From Branchiostoma floridae (lineage: Eukaryota > Chordata > Leptocardii > Amphioxiformes > Branchiostomatidae): a stretch of DNA of 64,000 nt. The number at the start of each line of letters is the position of its first letter. Within the stretch, counting starts at the first letter, position 1. Both the position numbers and the translations under genes were made by a program. The DNA lies in NCBI RefSeq assembly GCF_000003815.2, contig NC_049985.1:16090355-16154354 (forward strand), in the 5' to 3' direction. A model generated the notes under the pieces. That model ran no database searches. It saw only the letters and a program-made list of their open reading frames with translations, and had not been told where the DNA came from. Of this stretch, positions 55,801-63,806 are shown piece after piece.

Positions 55801-57512
55801 GACCATATGAGGAGGAGCTGACATTAGCATATTAGGTAATCCCTGATTGGCTGGATGCCGACAGCATCCAACCAGCTTACCTGTGATGGGCGGAGTTATA
55901 CATCCTATTGTCATGCTAGTTAACCTTAGAGATTGTATGAAGAGATTTAGTCAGTCTCGTGCCCCAAGGACTCAGGTGAGGTACTTTGGTAGGGCTTAGT
56001 CCCTCTGTTGGATTGTGTACTAGTTATTAGTTAGACCGGCTCTCTCTGTAAATATACTTAGATCTCTGTATCATTATCCTAGACCTGTATCCTGTAACTG
56101 TAACTTGCTGTAGTCCTAAGTGAAACAACCAGAGGGGCGAGTAAGAACAGAAAGAAACAACACCCCGACTCCCGGGATTCGAACCCGCGCCGAACCCGGG
56201 CAGCCGGATCACAAATCGAACGTGCAAACCGTTCGGCCAAAAGGCTTAAGCCGTTAGGCGTCTTCGGTTTAGCAGTCCTTGAACACCACTGTTACACTTC
56301 ATATTATAATCTCTCTGTTTTTATGAACGTTCCCGAGCCTTTTCCGTGTCTCCTTTCACCCCCAGATGGAAGTTAGCAGCTTCGTTTGTTACGGTGTCCA
56401 CTCGGCGAATGATGAAGATTTCCCTTTCTTTCCACTCATTGCGTGCCAGTGTTTCCCGCGCGATGCGAAGTATGACCCCAAGTTCCCGGATGAATGACGT
56501 TACACACCGGAATTAGCGGAATCCTATCCACTTGCGCGTTCACACTGCCGAATCGCACGAATCGGGACTCCCTGCAGCGCAGTTCTATCCACTTGCCCCA
56601 GTTCTATTCACCTCCCCGAGTTGGATCGCGAAGGATTCACTTCGACGAAATCCAAGTGATTTGGGGGCGTTCTCACTGCAGATACTTATTCGAATCGGGT
56701 CGTCTTATTCGGATAACATGTTTTATTCAAATCGTTTTTCTGAGTGTGAATATGGTCTGTAGGGGTCTTAGCCTGTATGTATGTATGTATGTGCCTGTGT
56801 AACTATTGATCGGTTATTGACTATGTGTAACTTTTTCTTGACCCTGAGTGCTATAAAACGCATGTATATTGTTATGAGTCACATCTTTCATTAGGTTAGC
56901 GGTAACAGCCGAAATTCGTCATGACTTTGCGGAAGAGAGTCTGAAGCTGATAGAAGAGGCGAGGAAGACCAAGCTGTTGAGATGCTGCAACCCTAAGTGT
57001 GGCAAACCAGGCTACAGGTAGGTTTTGCTGCTGACGGTTCCATCATTGATAGATTTTTTCGCACTATACTTTTCTAAATTTTGTAGCCTGACCATAATCG
57101 CGCACCTGGCGGCCAGCGAGAGATTGTGTAAACCCAGGCTACAAATGTTGCAATTGACACAAATGTTTCCTTTTAATTTCTTTGTAGCTTATAAAATGAG
57201 ATCGAAAGATTTCTGTGAATTTCCTTATTAGTCAATGAACAGGATCTGTGCCTGTTATACATCTTCTACAGGTCAACTGGAACCCTGAAGCTATGTGGCC
57301 GTTGCAAGCTGACCCGCTACTGCAGCCGTGACTGTCAGAAACAACACTGGTCTGTCGGACACAAGAAGTGCTGTGGGAATGATGCGTACTCTATCGAGGG
57401 GTCAGACCACTTCCAATTGGGTCAAAAATTATGTATGTACTTAGGAGAACAACATCCAGAACTCTTAGACTACCAATTCTGTATAAATCTTGCTTATTCG
57501 AAGAATAGTTAA
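49886..57512 (+). CDS. Ankyrin-repeat MYND zinc-finger protein, gene 3
   Basis: Exons 49886-50129, 50967-51147, 56895-57017 and 57272-57512; 789 nt, 262 residues. The first exon fuses what are exons 1 and 2 in the paralogs. The frame runs from MAETDANKLLLSAAAKG through the former donor (CTG/GTAAATC) into LVRLLLRKGASLVKRTMG. Intron 1 and the ADIDF part of the second exon are missing, so the second ankyrin repeat is abridged. The phase at the end of the fused exon equals that of the paralogs, so the product stays in frame. The third exon has two extra residues (DPDGF). The finger reads CNPKC, CGRC, CSRDC, GHKKCC, followed by a tail of 45 residues beginning GNDAYS. The joint before the finger reads RSTGTLKLC against RKTLKLC elsewhere. 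Intron 2 (5.7 kb) contains the Gypsy element. AATAAA at 57792. Confidence 0.75.
51407..54724 (+). CDS. pol: Ty3/Gypsy Pol: reverse transcriptase, RNase H, integrase
   Basis: Open frame of 1105 codons without interruption. Reverse transcriptase about residues 125-310 with the catalytic YLDD at 243-246. RNase H about 385-500 (DTDASDVGIGG). Integrase zinc-binding HHCC region about 630-667 (GGHLGVEKTL, CETC) and catalytic D,D-35-E core with Asp near 699 and 758 and Glu near 794. A GPF/Y-type motif (TKGPFEVL) lies near 933, then a low-complexity acidic and Arg-rich tail without a chromodomain. The order RT, RNase H, integrase defines the Metaviridae. The first 40 or so residues probably do not belong to the original polyprotein because the 5' part, including protease, is lost. 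The intact frame suggests recent insertion. Confidence 0.93.
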   Translation: MRFTLFLHWSRDFSTPCPAIPSDISSETTRGAEVRAELEPLFDLSHISDGSHKEQLLDLLVKYEDIFSRNQEDMGMTSKATHQIDTGDAPPVRLPPRRVSPQAKETIGQELDKLTRLGFIEESISPWGAPVVLVNKKDGTKRMCVDYRGLNNVTKKSSWPLPRIDDTLDALSGSQLFSTLDLRAAYMQVPLEEAAREKTAFTTPFGLFQYKRLPFGLCSAPSTFARLMENVLRGLQPHVCMAYLDDTIVHSDDAIANHLANLEAVFQRYREANLKLNPEKCMFLVTEVEFLGHVISGTGVRTDPKKVSAAAEWPTPRTVRQVQQFLGFANYYRRFIQDFAKKAKPLTSLTRKNTRFKWTEECDNAFRELKQHLVSAPILAYPDFSKPFIVDTDASDVGIGGVLSQKQDGLERVIAYYSRSLTPVEQRYCVHRREMLAAVEFITKHECYLQGDDEFLLRTDHSALQYLMNMKNPSSQYARWLLRLATYKFHIEHRPGASHGNADGLSRGPCSQCKKSDSEDSEPVRVFAARQADPDGLNPIPALSQNEIRRAQRADPTLACLVLDVQRGTKPDNLGLQRLTREQRTLYADWPCLEFWDGVLYRNCDRKDGLGPQLQLLLPRTLVPRVLKMVHDEPLGGHLGVEKTLNKLRSAFYWPGMRHDVTAHVSGCETCIRTKSGRRKQRAPMQPSAVGFPNHRVAMDIVGPLPKSRAGNKYILVATDYFTKWVEIFPMENETAESVAKCFYKGWICVHGPPQSLHTDQGKNFDSVLVKDLCRLMQIHKTRTTPYHPQSDGLVERFNRTMGNILRAYVSPTQRDWDEHLPAVKYAYNTSCHATTGFSPYFLMHGREARLPIHVMARIPTSVGEVHEHVEVLRNRLPSVFNLVQEKTQQQQCRQKELYDKKIHGKPYDIGDTVFILNKQVPTGLARKLAPKTKGPFEVLRRISDQVYEVRGMRGRAQQKVVCVSFENMIPFSPTQDDPDYDPRNDRPRRPARPNRNRRQEPSLSEDPVTSGEESSQGTCSASVSGSDQQSGDEDDQDEASVPKTLVPPRERRPAVNPDVSSDSEEERTSTSHAADVPRPRRHRRRPSYLEDFALDSDSDYIDLT
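55416..55615 (+). repeat. Tandem pair of ~110-bp repeats in the retroelement 3' UTR
   Basis: Units starting at about 55416 and 55526 share TTGTATTGTAT, GACCATATGC, CCAATGGCTGGTGAGAGCAG and TCTGATTGGTCACAGAGA. They lie between the pol stop and the 3' LTR. Confidence 0.85.
55750..56296 (+). mobile_element. 3' long terminal repeat of the Gypsy element
   Basis: It begins TGTAACGGCC directly after a polypurine tract and ends TGTTACA, giving a 6-bp terminal inverted repeat TGTAAC/GTTACA; 547 bp. Only one copy exists in the window, so length rests on these terminal signals. A tRNA-like sequence lies inside at about 56160-56260. Confidence 0.7.
56160..56260 (-). mobile_element. tRNA-like sequence within the LTR
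   Basis: The minus strand reads TTTTGGCCGAACGGTTTGC (A-box-like) and CGCGGGTTCGAATCCCGG (B box), resembling a leucine or serine type tRNA with a long variable arm. The acceptor stem does not pair, so it is a SINE head or tRNA relic, not a tRNA gene. Confidence 0.5.
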
Positions 57513-57791
57513 GCACACGATGCCGCTACAGATATGTAGTACTTACAAATTAACAAGCAGTACGTTACCAAACCTTACGCTTATCTTGCGAATGATATGA
57601 AGGTGTCTTTGAAGAAAATTATGTCTAAAAGCTCATACTTTAGGTCATCTGTTTGAGTTCTCTTATAAAAAAGTAAACACGTTGAAGGTGTACTACACAT
57701 ACACACGAAGTTTAAACGTAAGAAGATATAACAAACACTGAAATGCTTGTTGTATTGATGGTATCATCTACTTTCTCATGAATATGGGAAA

Positions 57792-57797
57792 AATAAA
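57792..57797 (+). promoter_or_regulatory. Polyadenylation signal of ANK-MYND gene 3
   Basis: AATAAA in GAAAAATAAAGC, 280 bp after the stop codon. Confidence 0.45.
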
Positions 57798-58017
57798 GCT
57801 CGTAAAGGATTAGATTTTACGGGGTTTGGTTTTTGACAAATGTCTCCCAAGGAAAGGACACTGGGGTACCTGTGCGTGTCTGCTTTAAATTTTGTATCAT
57901 TGGTCTGCCTAGTGCTTCAACATTATCTAGAGCTTCAACATTATCATTCTCTTGCATTCAATTAGCCTTGGATATATTTAAATGTCTACCCTTTGTATTA
58001 TTGCTAGTCCTTCAGCT

Positions 58018-58260
58018 GTGGGCATGACGCCTAGTAGGCTACTCCGTCCAGGGACCAGACCGCTCCAGACATGTCCAACTGGGCGAAAAAATGCTTCTGT
58101 ATATGGAAGAACATGTACAATAAACATAACTCGACCACTTTTGTAAAAAAAAAAATCTTTGTAAAGCATTATTGAGCACCCGATACCGCTACAGCCGTAT
58201 CACAATTCTGTCTAAGGACATGGTTCTGGTGTCCTTGTAAGATAATAACGTCCAAAGTTC
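58018..58260 (+). pseudogene. Decayed 3'-terminal exon and UTR of an ANK-MYND paralog
   Basis: From GGGCATGACG the sequence follows the end of gene 4 (63706 onward): CAACTGGGCGAAAAAATG, TATGGAAGAACATG, then the shared 3' UTR block GATACCGCTACAGCC and a GGACATGGTTCTGGTGTC segment. Stop codons and small indels break the frame, and the MYND part itself is absent. It marks a fifth, partial copy between genes 3 and 4. Confidence 0.7.
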
Positions 58261-58597
58261 ATGTCAGCTATGCCATTGCTTGTTGCACCGAGTAGCCAAG
58301 TAGTCAGGCTTGTGAAGATGTCATTATCCCTGTGCTTAGAAGATCACTTGTGCTATTTTCAGTTGGATTTTTTGCCATGAATTATTGAACTAACATAAAC
58401 ATGTCTCATAGATATAATAACTTTCTGTTTTTGCTCATCTCTTAGCATCCTTGTCTTCTTTTTTTGAAACTTCAGTTTAAAAAGCAGCCAAATAAACTTT
58501 CATGCAATGTTCGGAAATCCTCAATGAATAAATATCTATCTAAGTATAGATATATAGAGGAGAGGTAACGTTAGAGATAGAGAAAGAACATGACTTA

Positions 58598-59486
58598 TGC
58601 CTAGGTTACACATAGCCGACTTTGGCTCCCGAACACTAGCCGACTCTTAGCCGACCCAAGTCGGCAGTAGTTCGGGAGTAGTCTGACCAGTTTAGGCCAC
58701 GCCTATTTTTTAGTGCCGAACATGTCCAGAATACCTCCCGACCAGTAAATGACTTACTCCCGACTGTGTCCCAAATGCTAACTAACCTATCACCAACCAT
58801 CCCGACCTCTAGCCGCAGACTGCCGAATCACTCCTGACTGATCCCCAACCGATTGCCGACCTTTTTCGACTTGAAATAGACATAATCAGCGATTTTCAAA
58901 AGAGTGCTCATTTTCGTTTTTAATCAAGAATGTCCTTTGTTCTATTTGTAAACATCACTAAGAGATCAAATTTAGATCACATATAGCTCCAGTGCGGCAT
59001 TTATGGGTCTTTTTGCTTTTGGCTGGATGTCGGTCGTGTGAAGTTCGGGAGTGATTCGTCTACGTTCTGGCAATAGTCTTTTTGCTTGGGAATGAGTTAG
59101 CAGAGATTTGTCTAAGGTCTTGGGGTGAATCATTGGTAAGTTGGAAACAATCTGGGAGTAAATTAGCAATGTTTATGGCGTGGTTAAGATTTAATTTGAC
59201 TGCTGACTTACTCCCGAACACCAACCGAATACTAGCCGACCGTGCCGAACACCAGCCGACCACCAACCGACCCATTCCAGAGTTGCCGTTCAGAGCCGAA
59301 TGTTTTGAACATTTCAAAACATTCGGATGGAGCAGCCGAACACCAGCCGACTCAGCCGAACGCCAGCCGAACGCCATCCGACTCAGCCGAACGCCAGCCG
59401 ACTACAGCCGACTAGCTCCCGAATCATTCCTAAACCATAGTCGGGAGAGAGTCGGGAGCCAAATTCGGCTATGTGTAACCTAGGCA
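58598..59486. mobile_element. 889-bp inverted-repeat element with iterated GCCGA motifs
   Basis: The ends TGCCTAGGTTACACATAGCC and its inverse are near-perfect inverted repeats extending about 36 bp (into TTTGGCTCCCGA). TA lies on both sides (58596-58597 and 59487-59488), consistent with a Tc1/mariner-type target. The subterminal zones are filled with variants of AGCCGAC, AACCGAC and CCCGAACACC. No transposase frame is seen. Confidence 0.8.
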
Positions 59487-59516
59487 TAAACAGGAAATCC
59501 TATTGAGAAGGAAACC

Positions 59517-59653
59517 TAATCTCGAACCAGATCCACGGTGCGTAATGTATAGTATCAACCGTCTCCGGTGCCCGTTTGACTCCCTTGGCCGGCTACACTC
59601 CTTGGCCAGCTTTGATACTATTTTATGGCACCGTAGGATCTGCTTGGAGATAA
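59517..59653 (-). mobile_element. Second copy of the 136-bp TAATCTCC MITE
   Basis: Same sequence as 40563-40698 in reverse orientation, including CCGGTGCCCGTTTGACTCCC and TTGGCCGGCTACACTCCTTG. Confidence 0.8.
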
Positions 59654-60047
59654 AAGGAAACCTACTGTGCACCGGTGTAAGAAATAACGTATATCTTCAG
59701 AATAATGACAAGTTCTAACGGTTGGACTGTAAAGGGAAAGAAAAACACAGGCATACAAACATTGTGCACACCCTTCGGAATAGCCAATTTACCGCTCTCA
59801 GAGAGCACCAGAGCAAGCAAAAGAAAGCTAGCGATCTGCAGGTCGAACCTCTGCTTGAACAAAATGTAACGGTCCAAAGCAGCCAAACGCAAGAGACACA
59901 CCCACCCACGTCCTTTTTCGCATATTTGTGAATGAATCATGAATCACTAAAAGCATGAATAGGAAAATAAATTTATCCTTTAGAAGAAAAACCTTCTGAT
60001 GGAAAACCAGCTTTTCAATTCTCTTTTCTAAACCTATACGTTCACAT

Positions 60048-60084
60048 ATGGTCACGTGGCTAAACAACGACTCACGTGACCAAA
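60048..60084 (+). promoter_or_regulatory. Paired E-box module upstream of ANK-MYND gene 4
   Basis: CACGTG at 60053-60058 and 60073-60078, 20 bp apart, in GGTCACGTGGCTAAACAAC and CTCACGTGACCAAACA, 85 bp before the first ATG of gene 4. Confidence 0.65.
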
Positions 60085-60137
60085 CAACTTGTGACCACAT
60101 GTGTCTTCAGTAGTCTCAGTGGGGAACACATACACAG

Positions 60138-63100
60138 ATGTCCGGAAACGGTGGTCCTAACGAAATGGCGAAAAATGCGAATGGATTTCTAGTGTTTGCG
60201 GCTTTGAATGGATCAGCTGAGGGCGTCAACGCAGCATTGGAAGCTGGTAAAGACGAACCAAGTATACTACAATAGCACTAGGCATTATTTGTTTGGTTCT
60301 AGACAGATGGGTTCAATTCTAGACTAATGACTGTAATCTAGGGTACACTTAATATCATAGAGAGCCTGTCAGGCCAGGTAGGAACAAGGTAGTTCTATTT
60401 TAGGCGCCTAAAATAGAACTACATTGTTCCTACCTGGCCTGACAAACTCTATTAAAGGGAGTTTTCTATGATATCAAGGCTACCCTAGATTCCAGTCCAT
60501 TTTACGTCCTTTACGAAAGACGAAAGCAAGCCAAGCTTACAACATGTCCGAGGCGAGCCGACCCTGGGATCGAGCTCACGATCAGGCCCACAGATCAAAT
60601 TGATGGAATTGGATCCAGATGGCCAAGCAGCATTAGGCCACGGAGACACTAAACAGTTTAAAACTATCTCTTTCTCCGCTAGACGTGGCCGGCCATATGG
60701 GCTCATGGTGCATAATAAGGCCAGGAGAAACGGAAAGTTACTGTATTAAACGTTAAATTCTTTTTATCAGTTTTTTATCAGTTTTCGCCTGGTATTTTGG
60801 GTCGGTTACTTTCGGTGACATCTTGTTTTACTTCACATTTTCATTTTCATTTACAGGAGGAATCAGACTTGCAGAAATGCAGTAAATAACTTCGCTTTGA
60901 GTTGGGTTTGAAAAGACGCTTATTCATATGTAAATCACAAATAAGGATTTTCACACAAGTGCGAAGTCGGGGCCTGCATGTGCGAAGTACAGTGCACTGG
61001 TGACACCTTTTGATCTTCTCCGTGCTATTCGGGCAATTTACATAGTCTCTACCAGACTCTGGGTCGCTTGAAAAACATAGTAATTGAACAGATAGATGAG
61101 TAAGCCGACCAGAGAAGTATAGCCGGCTAGGGAACAGCGCGCTACCTACGAAGGTGAACGAAAATTTAAAGCTGACAGAAAAAGAAGAAGCGTAAAACAC
61201 ATCAAACACAGCCGGGGCCGACAATTTGCTAGGAGAGTAGAGAATCACACCCTTGGGTTGATATTATAAATCTGTACTGATCACTTTCTTATGTTGCAAT
61301 ACCTAATGCCTTGGAAAGTATGAAATACGATTGTCGCTATTCGTGTACTAGTATGTTGGATTCATATTTGCCTTCCTTGCAAAATTATGTGAAATAAATG
61401 AAATATCTATTGTGGGATCCATTTGTACCAAATCATGGGGTTGTTTTGGATCACAGGTGCAGACATTGACTTTGACCAGTTTGACGGCTGGAACTCGGGT
61501 GATAGCACAACCTTACCACCATGCACGGCATTGTTCATCGCTTGTCTCAAGGGGCATGTGGATATAGTGAGACTGCTGCTCCGCAAGGGGGCGTCTTTGG
61601 TGAAGAGAACCATGGGCGCATCGGCTCCCCTTCATGCTGCAGCGTCCAATGGTACGTTAATCACAATGCTATTCTCCAAGCAGAGGTTGGGTCGTAGTTT
61701 TTACTGGCCCGCTTCCCCTTTAAGGGTTTGATCCGTTCCGTTTTGCGGCAGAGGTGAGGGAAGCGAGCCAGTAAAAATCCCGACCACTATAGCTACATGT
61801 ACTATCTTCGCAACCTCTGCTTAGAGAATAGGCTTAAAATAGGTAAAACAAATGCTTGTCTGTTAACGTTAAGCGCCATATTTCCAAATGTTAACGGTAA
61901 GATGTAATTGACTGCTCTTGGATCATGGGAATCCAAAAAATATTTAAACAAGAAAGCTTCCGAAAAAAGCTAGCCGGTGCGTATTTTGGAAAAAAGCCTG
62001 GATGTTAAACAAAATCACATGAAAAAAAAGAGTTTTTAAACTTCGAATTACTGAATCGGTCTGTCTTCTATATAAAAAAAGGAGAATTCATAATTTACAT
62101 GACAAATAAATAGTAACAAGTGGGGATCGTACCCACAATCCACGGCTGCAGAAGCAAATTGCTTAGACCTTAGGCCGGTCGGCCACGCTGACTCAAATGC
62201 GTAATCAAACCTATGGAAGGGCTATTAGAAGGGTTTGGTTAAAACAAGGAGGTCAAAAATCACGGCCCCAAATCGATGTTTCCTGGACGAGTGATGTTGA
62301 AACTGATTCGTAAACAAAGGCCCGTGCTAGCCTGGCGAGATGCAGATTGGGTGTGATTCACACTCGCGGCAAAGATCGAAACAATAGGAAGTCTCTCCTT
62401 TTTTTAACCTCCTTGGTTAAAATCACCGATCCATGCATCCATCCATGGATCCATGTCGATTCCAATCCTGTGCGTAAAGGTAATACCGCGGCAGAGCAGC
62501 AGATCGACTAAAATTCATGATTAACGGTTTTCTTTGTGTTGGAACAAAGCTTAAACTTTACAACTTTTGTTTGGATTATACCATCACAGATGAGTGTTTA
62601 TTCGTGTGGTTACATGTTCGCGGAAGGCAGCATGTCTTTATGAGTATTTCTTGTGTCGCAAATCCAACCTAGGGCATACAGAGATAGTTGAAATGCTGGT
62701 GCAGCATGGTGCAACAGTAGACATACAGGACGGCTTCTACGATACAGCAATCATGGTGGCATGTCGCCACAAACATATCGACACAGTTCGGCGACTGATT
62801 GAGTTTGGAGCAAGGCCTGATTTGACAGATGGTTATATGACCCAGAGGCAAGTGTCACACATTTTATTTACATTAGAACAGAAGGAACAATTGTAACCTC
62901 GGCAAAAACTGTTGAGGTATTGTTTACCAAAAAGTAGGTACTCAAGCAACTGGATATGGTTTTGGAAACGGTCAGACGTTTCAACTGGAATCCGCCAGTG
63001 TTCCTCAGTGACACTGAAGTGATCTGGAAGAAACAGGTCTTTTATACTCTAACTATGAATGAGGCAATTTCAGATGTCCAATAGGAAACGTTGTAAGACA

Positions 63101-63701
63101 ATTCAGACTGAAGACAATTTTTGGTATGGTTTGTGTGTTTGTGTGTGTGTATCATGTGTGCTTGTCTGATGTCAATACACCATTAAAAGCCAGTGAAACT
63201 TTTTAGACCATAAGTGCACTTAAGGAGTCTATATGTAGAAAATGTATCGATATGTCGTTCCCTTACTGAGTCATACATTTTTCTAGGTTGTGGAAAGAGG
63301 TCGAAAACTGTGACTCTGTGGAAGAGAGTGTAAAGCTGGTACAAGACGCAATCGAGACCAAGCTGTTGAGATGCTGCAACCCAAAGTGTGGCAAACCAGG
63401 CTACAGGTAGGTTATGCTAACAGTGGTTCCGTGGTTAATGAATTTTTCTTCGCACATTACTTTTCTCATCCTCCGTGCAGATGTTGCAATTGACACAAAA
63501 AAAGTAGATCTATGTACATGTTTCAATCTAAATTTAAGATCGAAAGATTTCTTTGTGAATTTAACTCAGTCCCTGATCAGCATTTGTACCTGTTACATCT
63601 TCTACAGGAAAACCCTGAAGCTGTGTGGCCGGTGCAAGCTGACCCGCTACTGCAGCCGTGACTGTCAGATACAACACTGGTCTGTAGGACACAAGAAGTG
63701 A
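60138..63701 (+). CDS. Ankyrin-repeat MYND protein, gene 4 (stop within the finger)
   Basis: Exons 60138-60246, 61457-61651, 62673-62847, 63287-63406 and 63608-63701; 693 nt, 230 residues. A second in-frame ATG at 60165 aligns better with the paralogs' MA start and would give 221 residues. Four ankyrin repeats match the paralogs (ALFIACLKGHVDIVRLLLRK; LVQHGATVDIQD; TVRRLIEFGARPDLTDG). Intron 3 has a GC donor (CAGAG/GCAAGT) like gene 1. The finger reads CNPKC, CGRC, CSRDC, then GHKK and TGA where the others have TGC TGT for the last two cysteines, so the last zinc ligand is lost unless the stop is read through. The frame after the TGA stays open and conserved to 63806. Either a fresh nonsense mutation, an allele, a sequencing error or recoding. 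Confidence 0.72.
60330..60499. repeat. Foldback element, near-perfect hairpin
   Basis: Arms of about 75-95 bp meet at the palindrome TAGGCGCCTA (centre 60405/60406). The left arm runs from AATCTAGGGTAC through CAGGCCAGGTAGGAACAAG, and the right arm mirrors it with an extra segment of about 16 bp. It has the form of a foldback transposon in gene 4 intron 1. Confidence 0.85.
60500..60660 (-). mobile_element. tRNA-derived SINE sharing its body with the 5S SINE
   Basis: The minus strand has TCCGTGGCCTAATGCTGC (A-box-like) and GAGCTCGATCCCAGGG (B-box-like). Then come ACATGTTGTAAGCTTGG and GTAAAGGACGTAAAATGG. The last phrase matches AGAAGGGACGTAAAATGGGG at 50643 and GGGAGGGACGTAAAACGGGG in the 5S-derived element at 29190-29460. 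Confidence 0.6.
61043..61250. mobile_element. MITE with TCTCTACCAGACTC end
   Basis: The left end TAGTCTCTACCAGACTC is followed by GGGTCGCTTG, then TATAGCCGGCTAGGGAACAG. The same end occurs at 38468, 46033 and, inverted, at 48404-48430. The right boundary is uncertain. Confidence 0.45.
61671..61829. mobile_element. 159-bp MITE with ATTCTCCAAGCAGAGG ends
   Basis: ATTCTCCAAGCAGAGGTTG at the left is mirrored by CAACCTCTGCTTAGAGAAT at the right. An inner pair, TTTTTACTGGC and GCCAGTAAAAA, forms a second stem. It sits in gene 4 intron 2. A related left end occurs at about 25482. Confidence 0.8.
62111..62192 (-). mobile_element. tRNA-Leu-like SINE head
   Basis: The minus strand begins GTCAGCGTGGCCGACCGGCC, close to the 5' half of a leucine tRNA, and has a B-box-like GGGTACGATCCCCAC. 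The 3' acceptor strand does not pair with the 5' strand and the anticodon stem is poor, so it is not a functional tRNA gene. Confidence 0.55.
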
Positions 63702-63806
63702 TGTGGGCATGACGTGTACTCTGAAGAACGACCAGACGGTCTCCAATTGGCGAAGAAATTTCTACTGTACATAGAAGAACATGAACAACATGAGCAACAA
63801 ACATGA
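63702..63806 (+). other. Conserved open frame after the gene 4 TGA
   Basis: Thirty-four sense codons follow the TGA in the same frame and end at a second TGA (63804-63806). The peptide starts CGHDVYSEE and later has LQLAKK, aligning with the gene 3 tail (GNDAYSIE, FQLGQK). Confidence 0.6.

Larger units (their letters stand above)
51390..56296 (+). mobile_element. Ty3/Gypsy LTR retrotransposon, 5'-truncated
   Basis: A pol frame (51407-54724), a 1-kb untranslated region, a polypurine tract (GAGGGGGAGGTAG, ending at 55749) and one LTR (55750-56296) are present. No gag, no protease, no primer-binding site and no upstream LTR are found before 51407, and the preceding exon of gene 3 ends at 51147. 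The left edge is not sharp. It is in the same direction as gene 3, within its intron 2, and has no env. Confidence 0.88.

Noticed and set aside
62111-62192. Functional tRNA-Leu gene
   Set aside because: The acceptor stem and anticodon stem do not pair, although the A and B boxes are recognisable.
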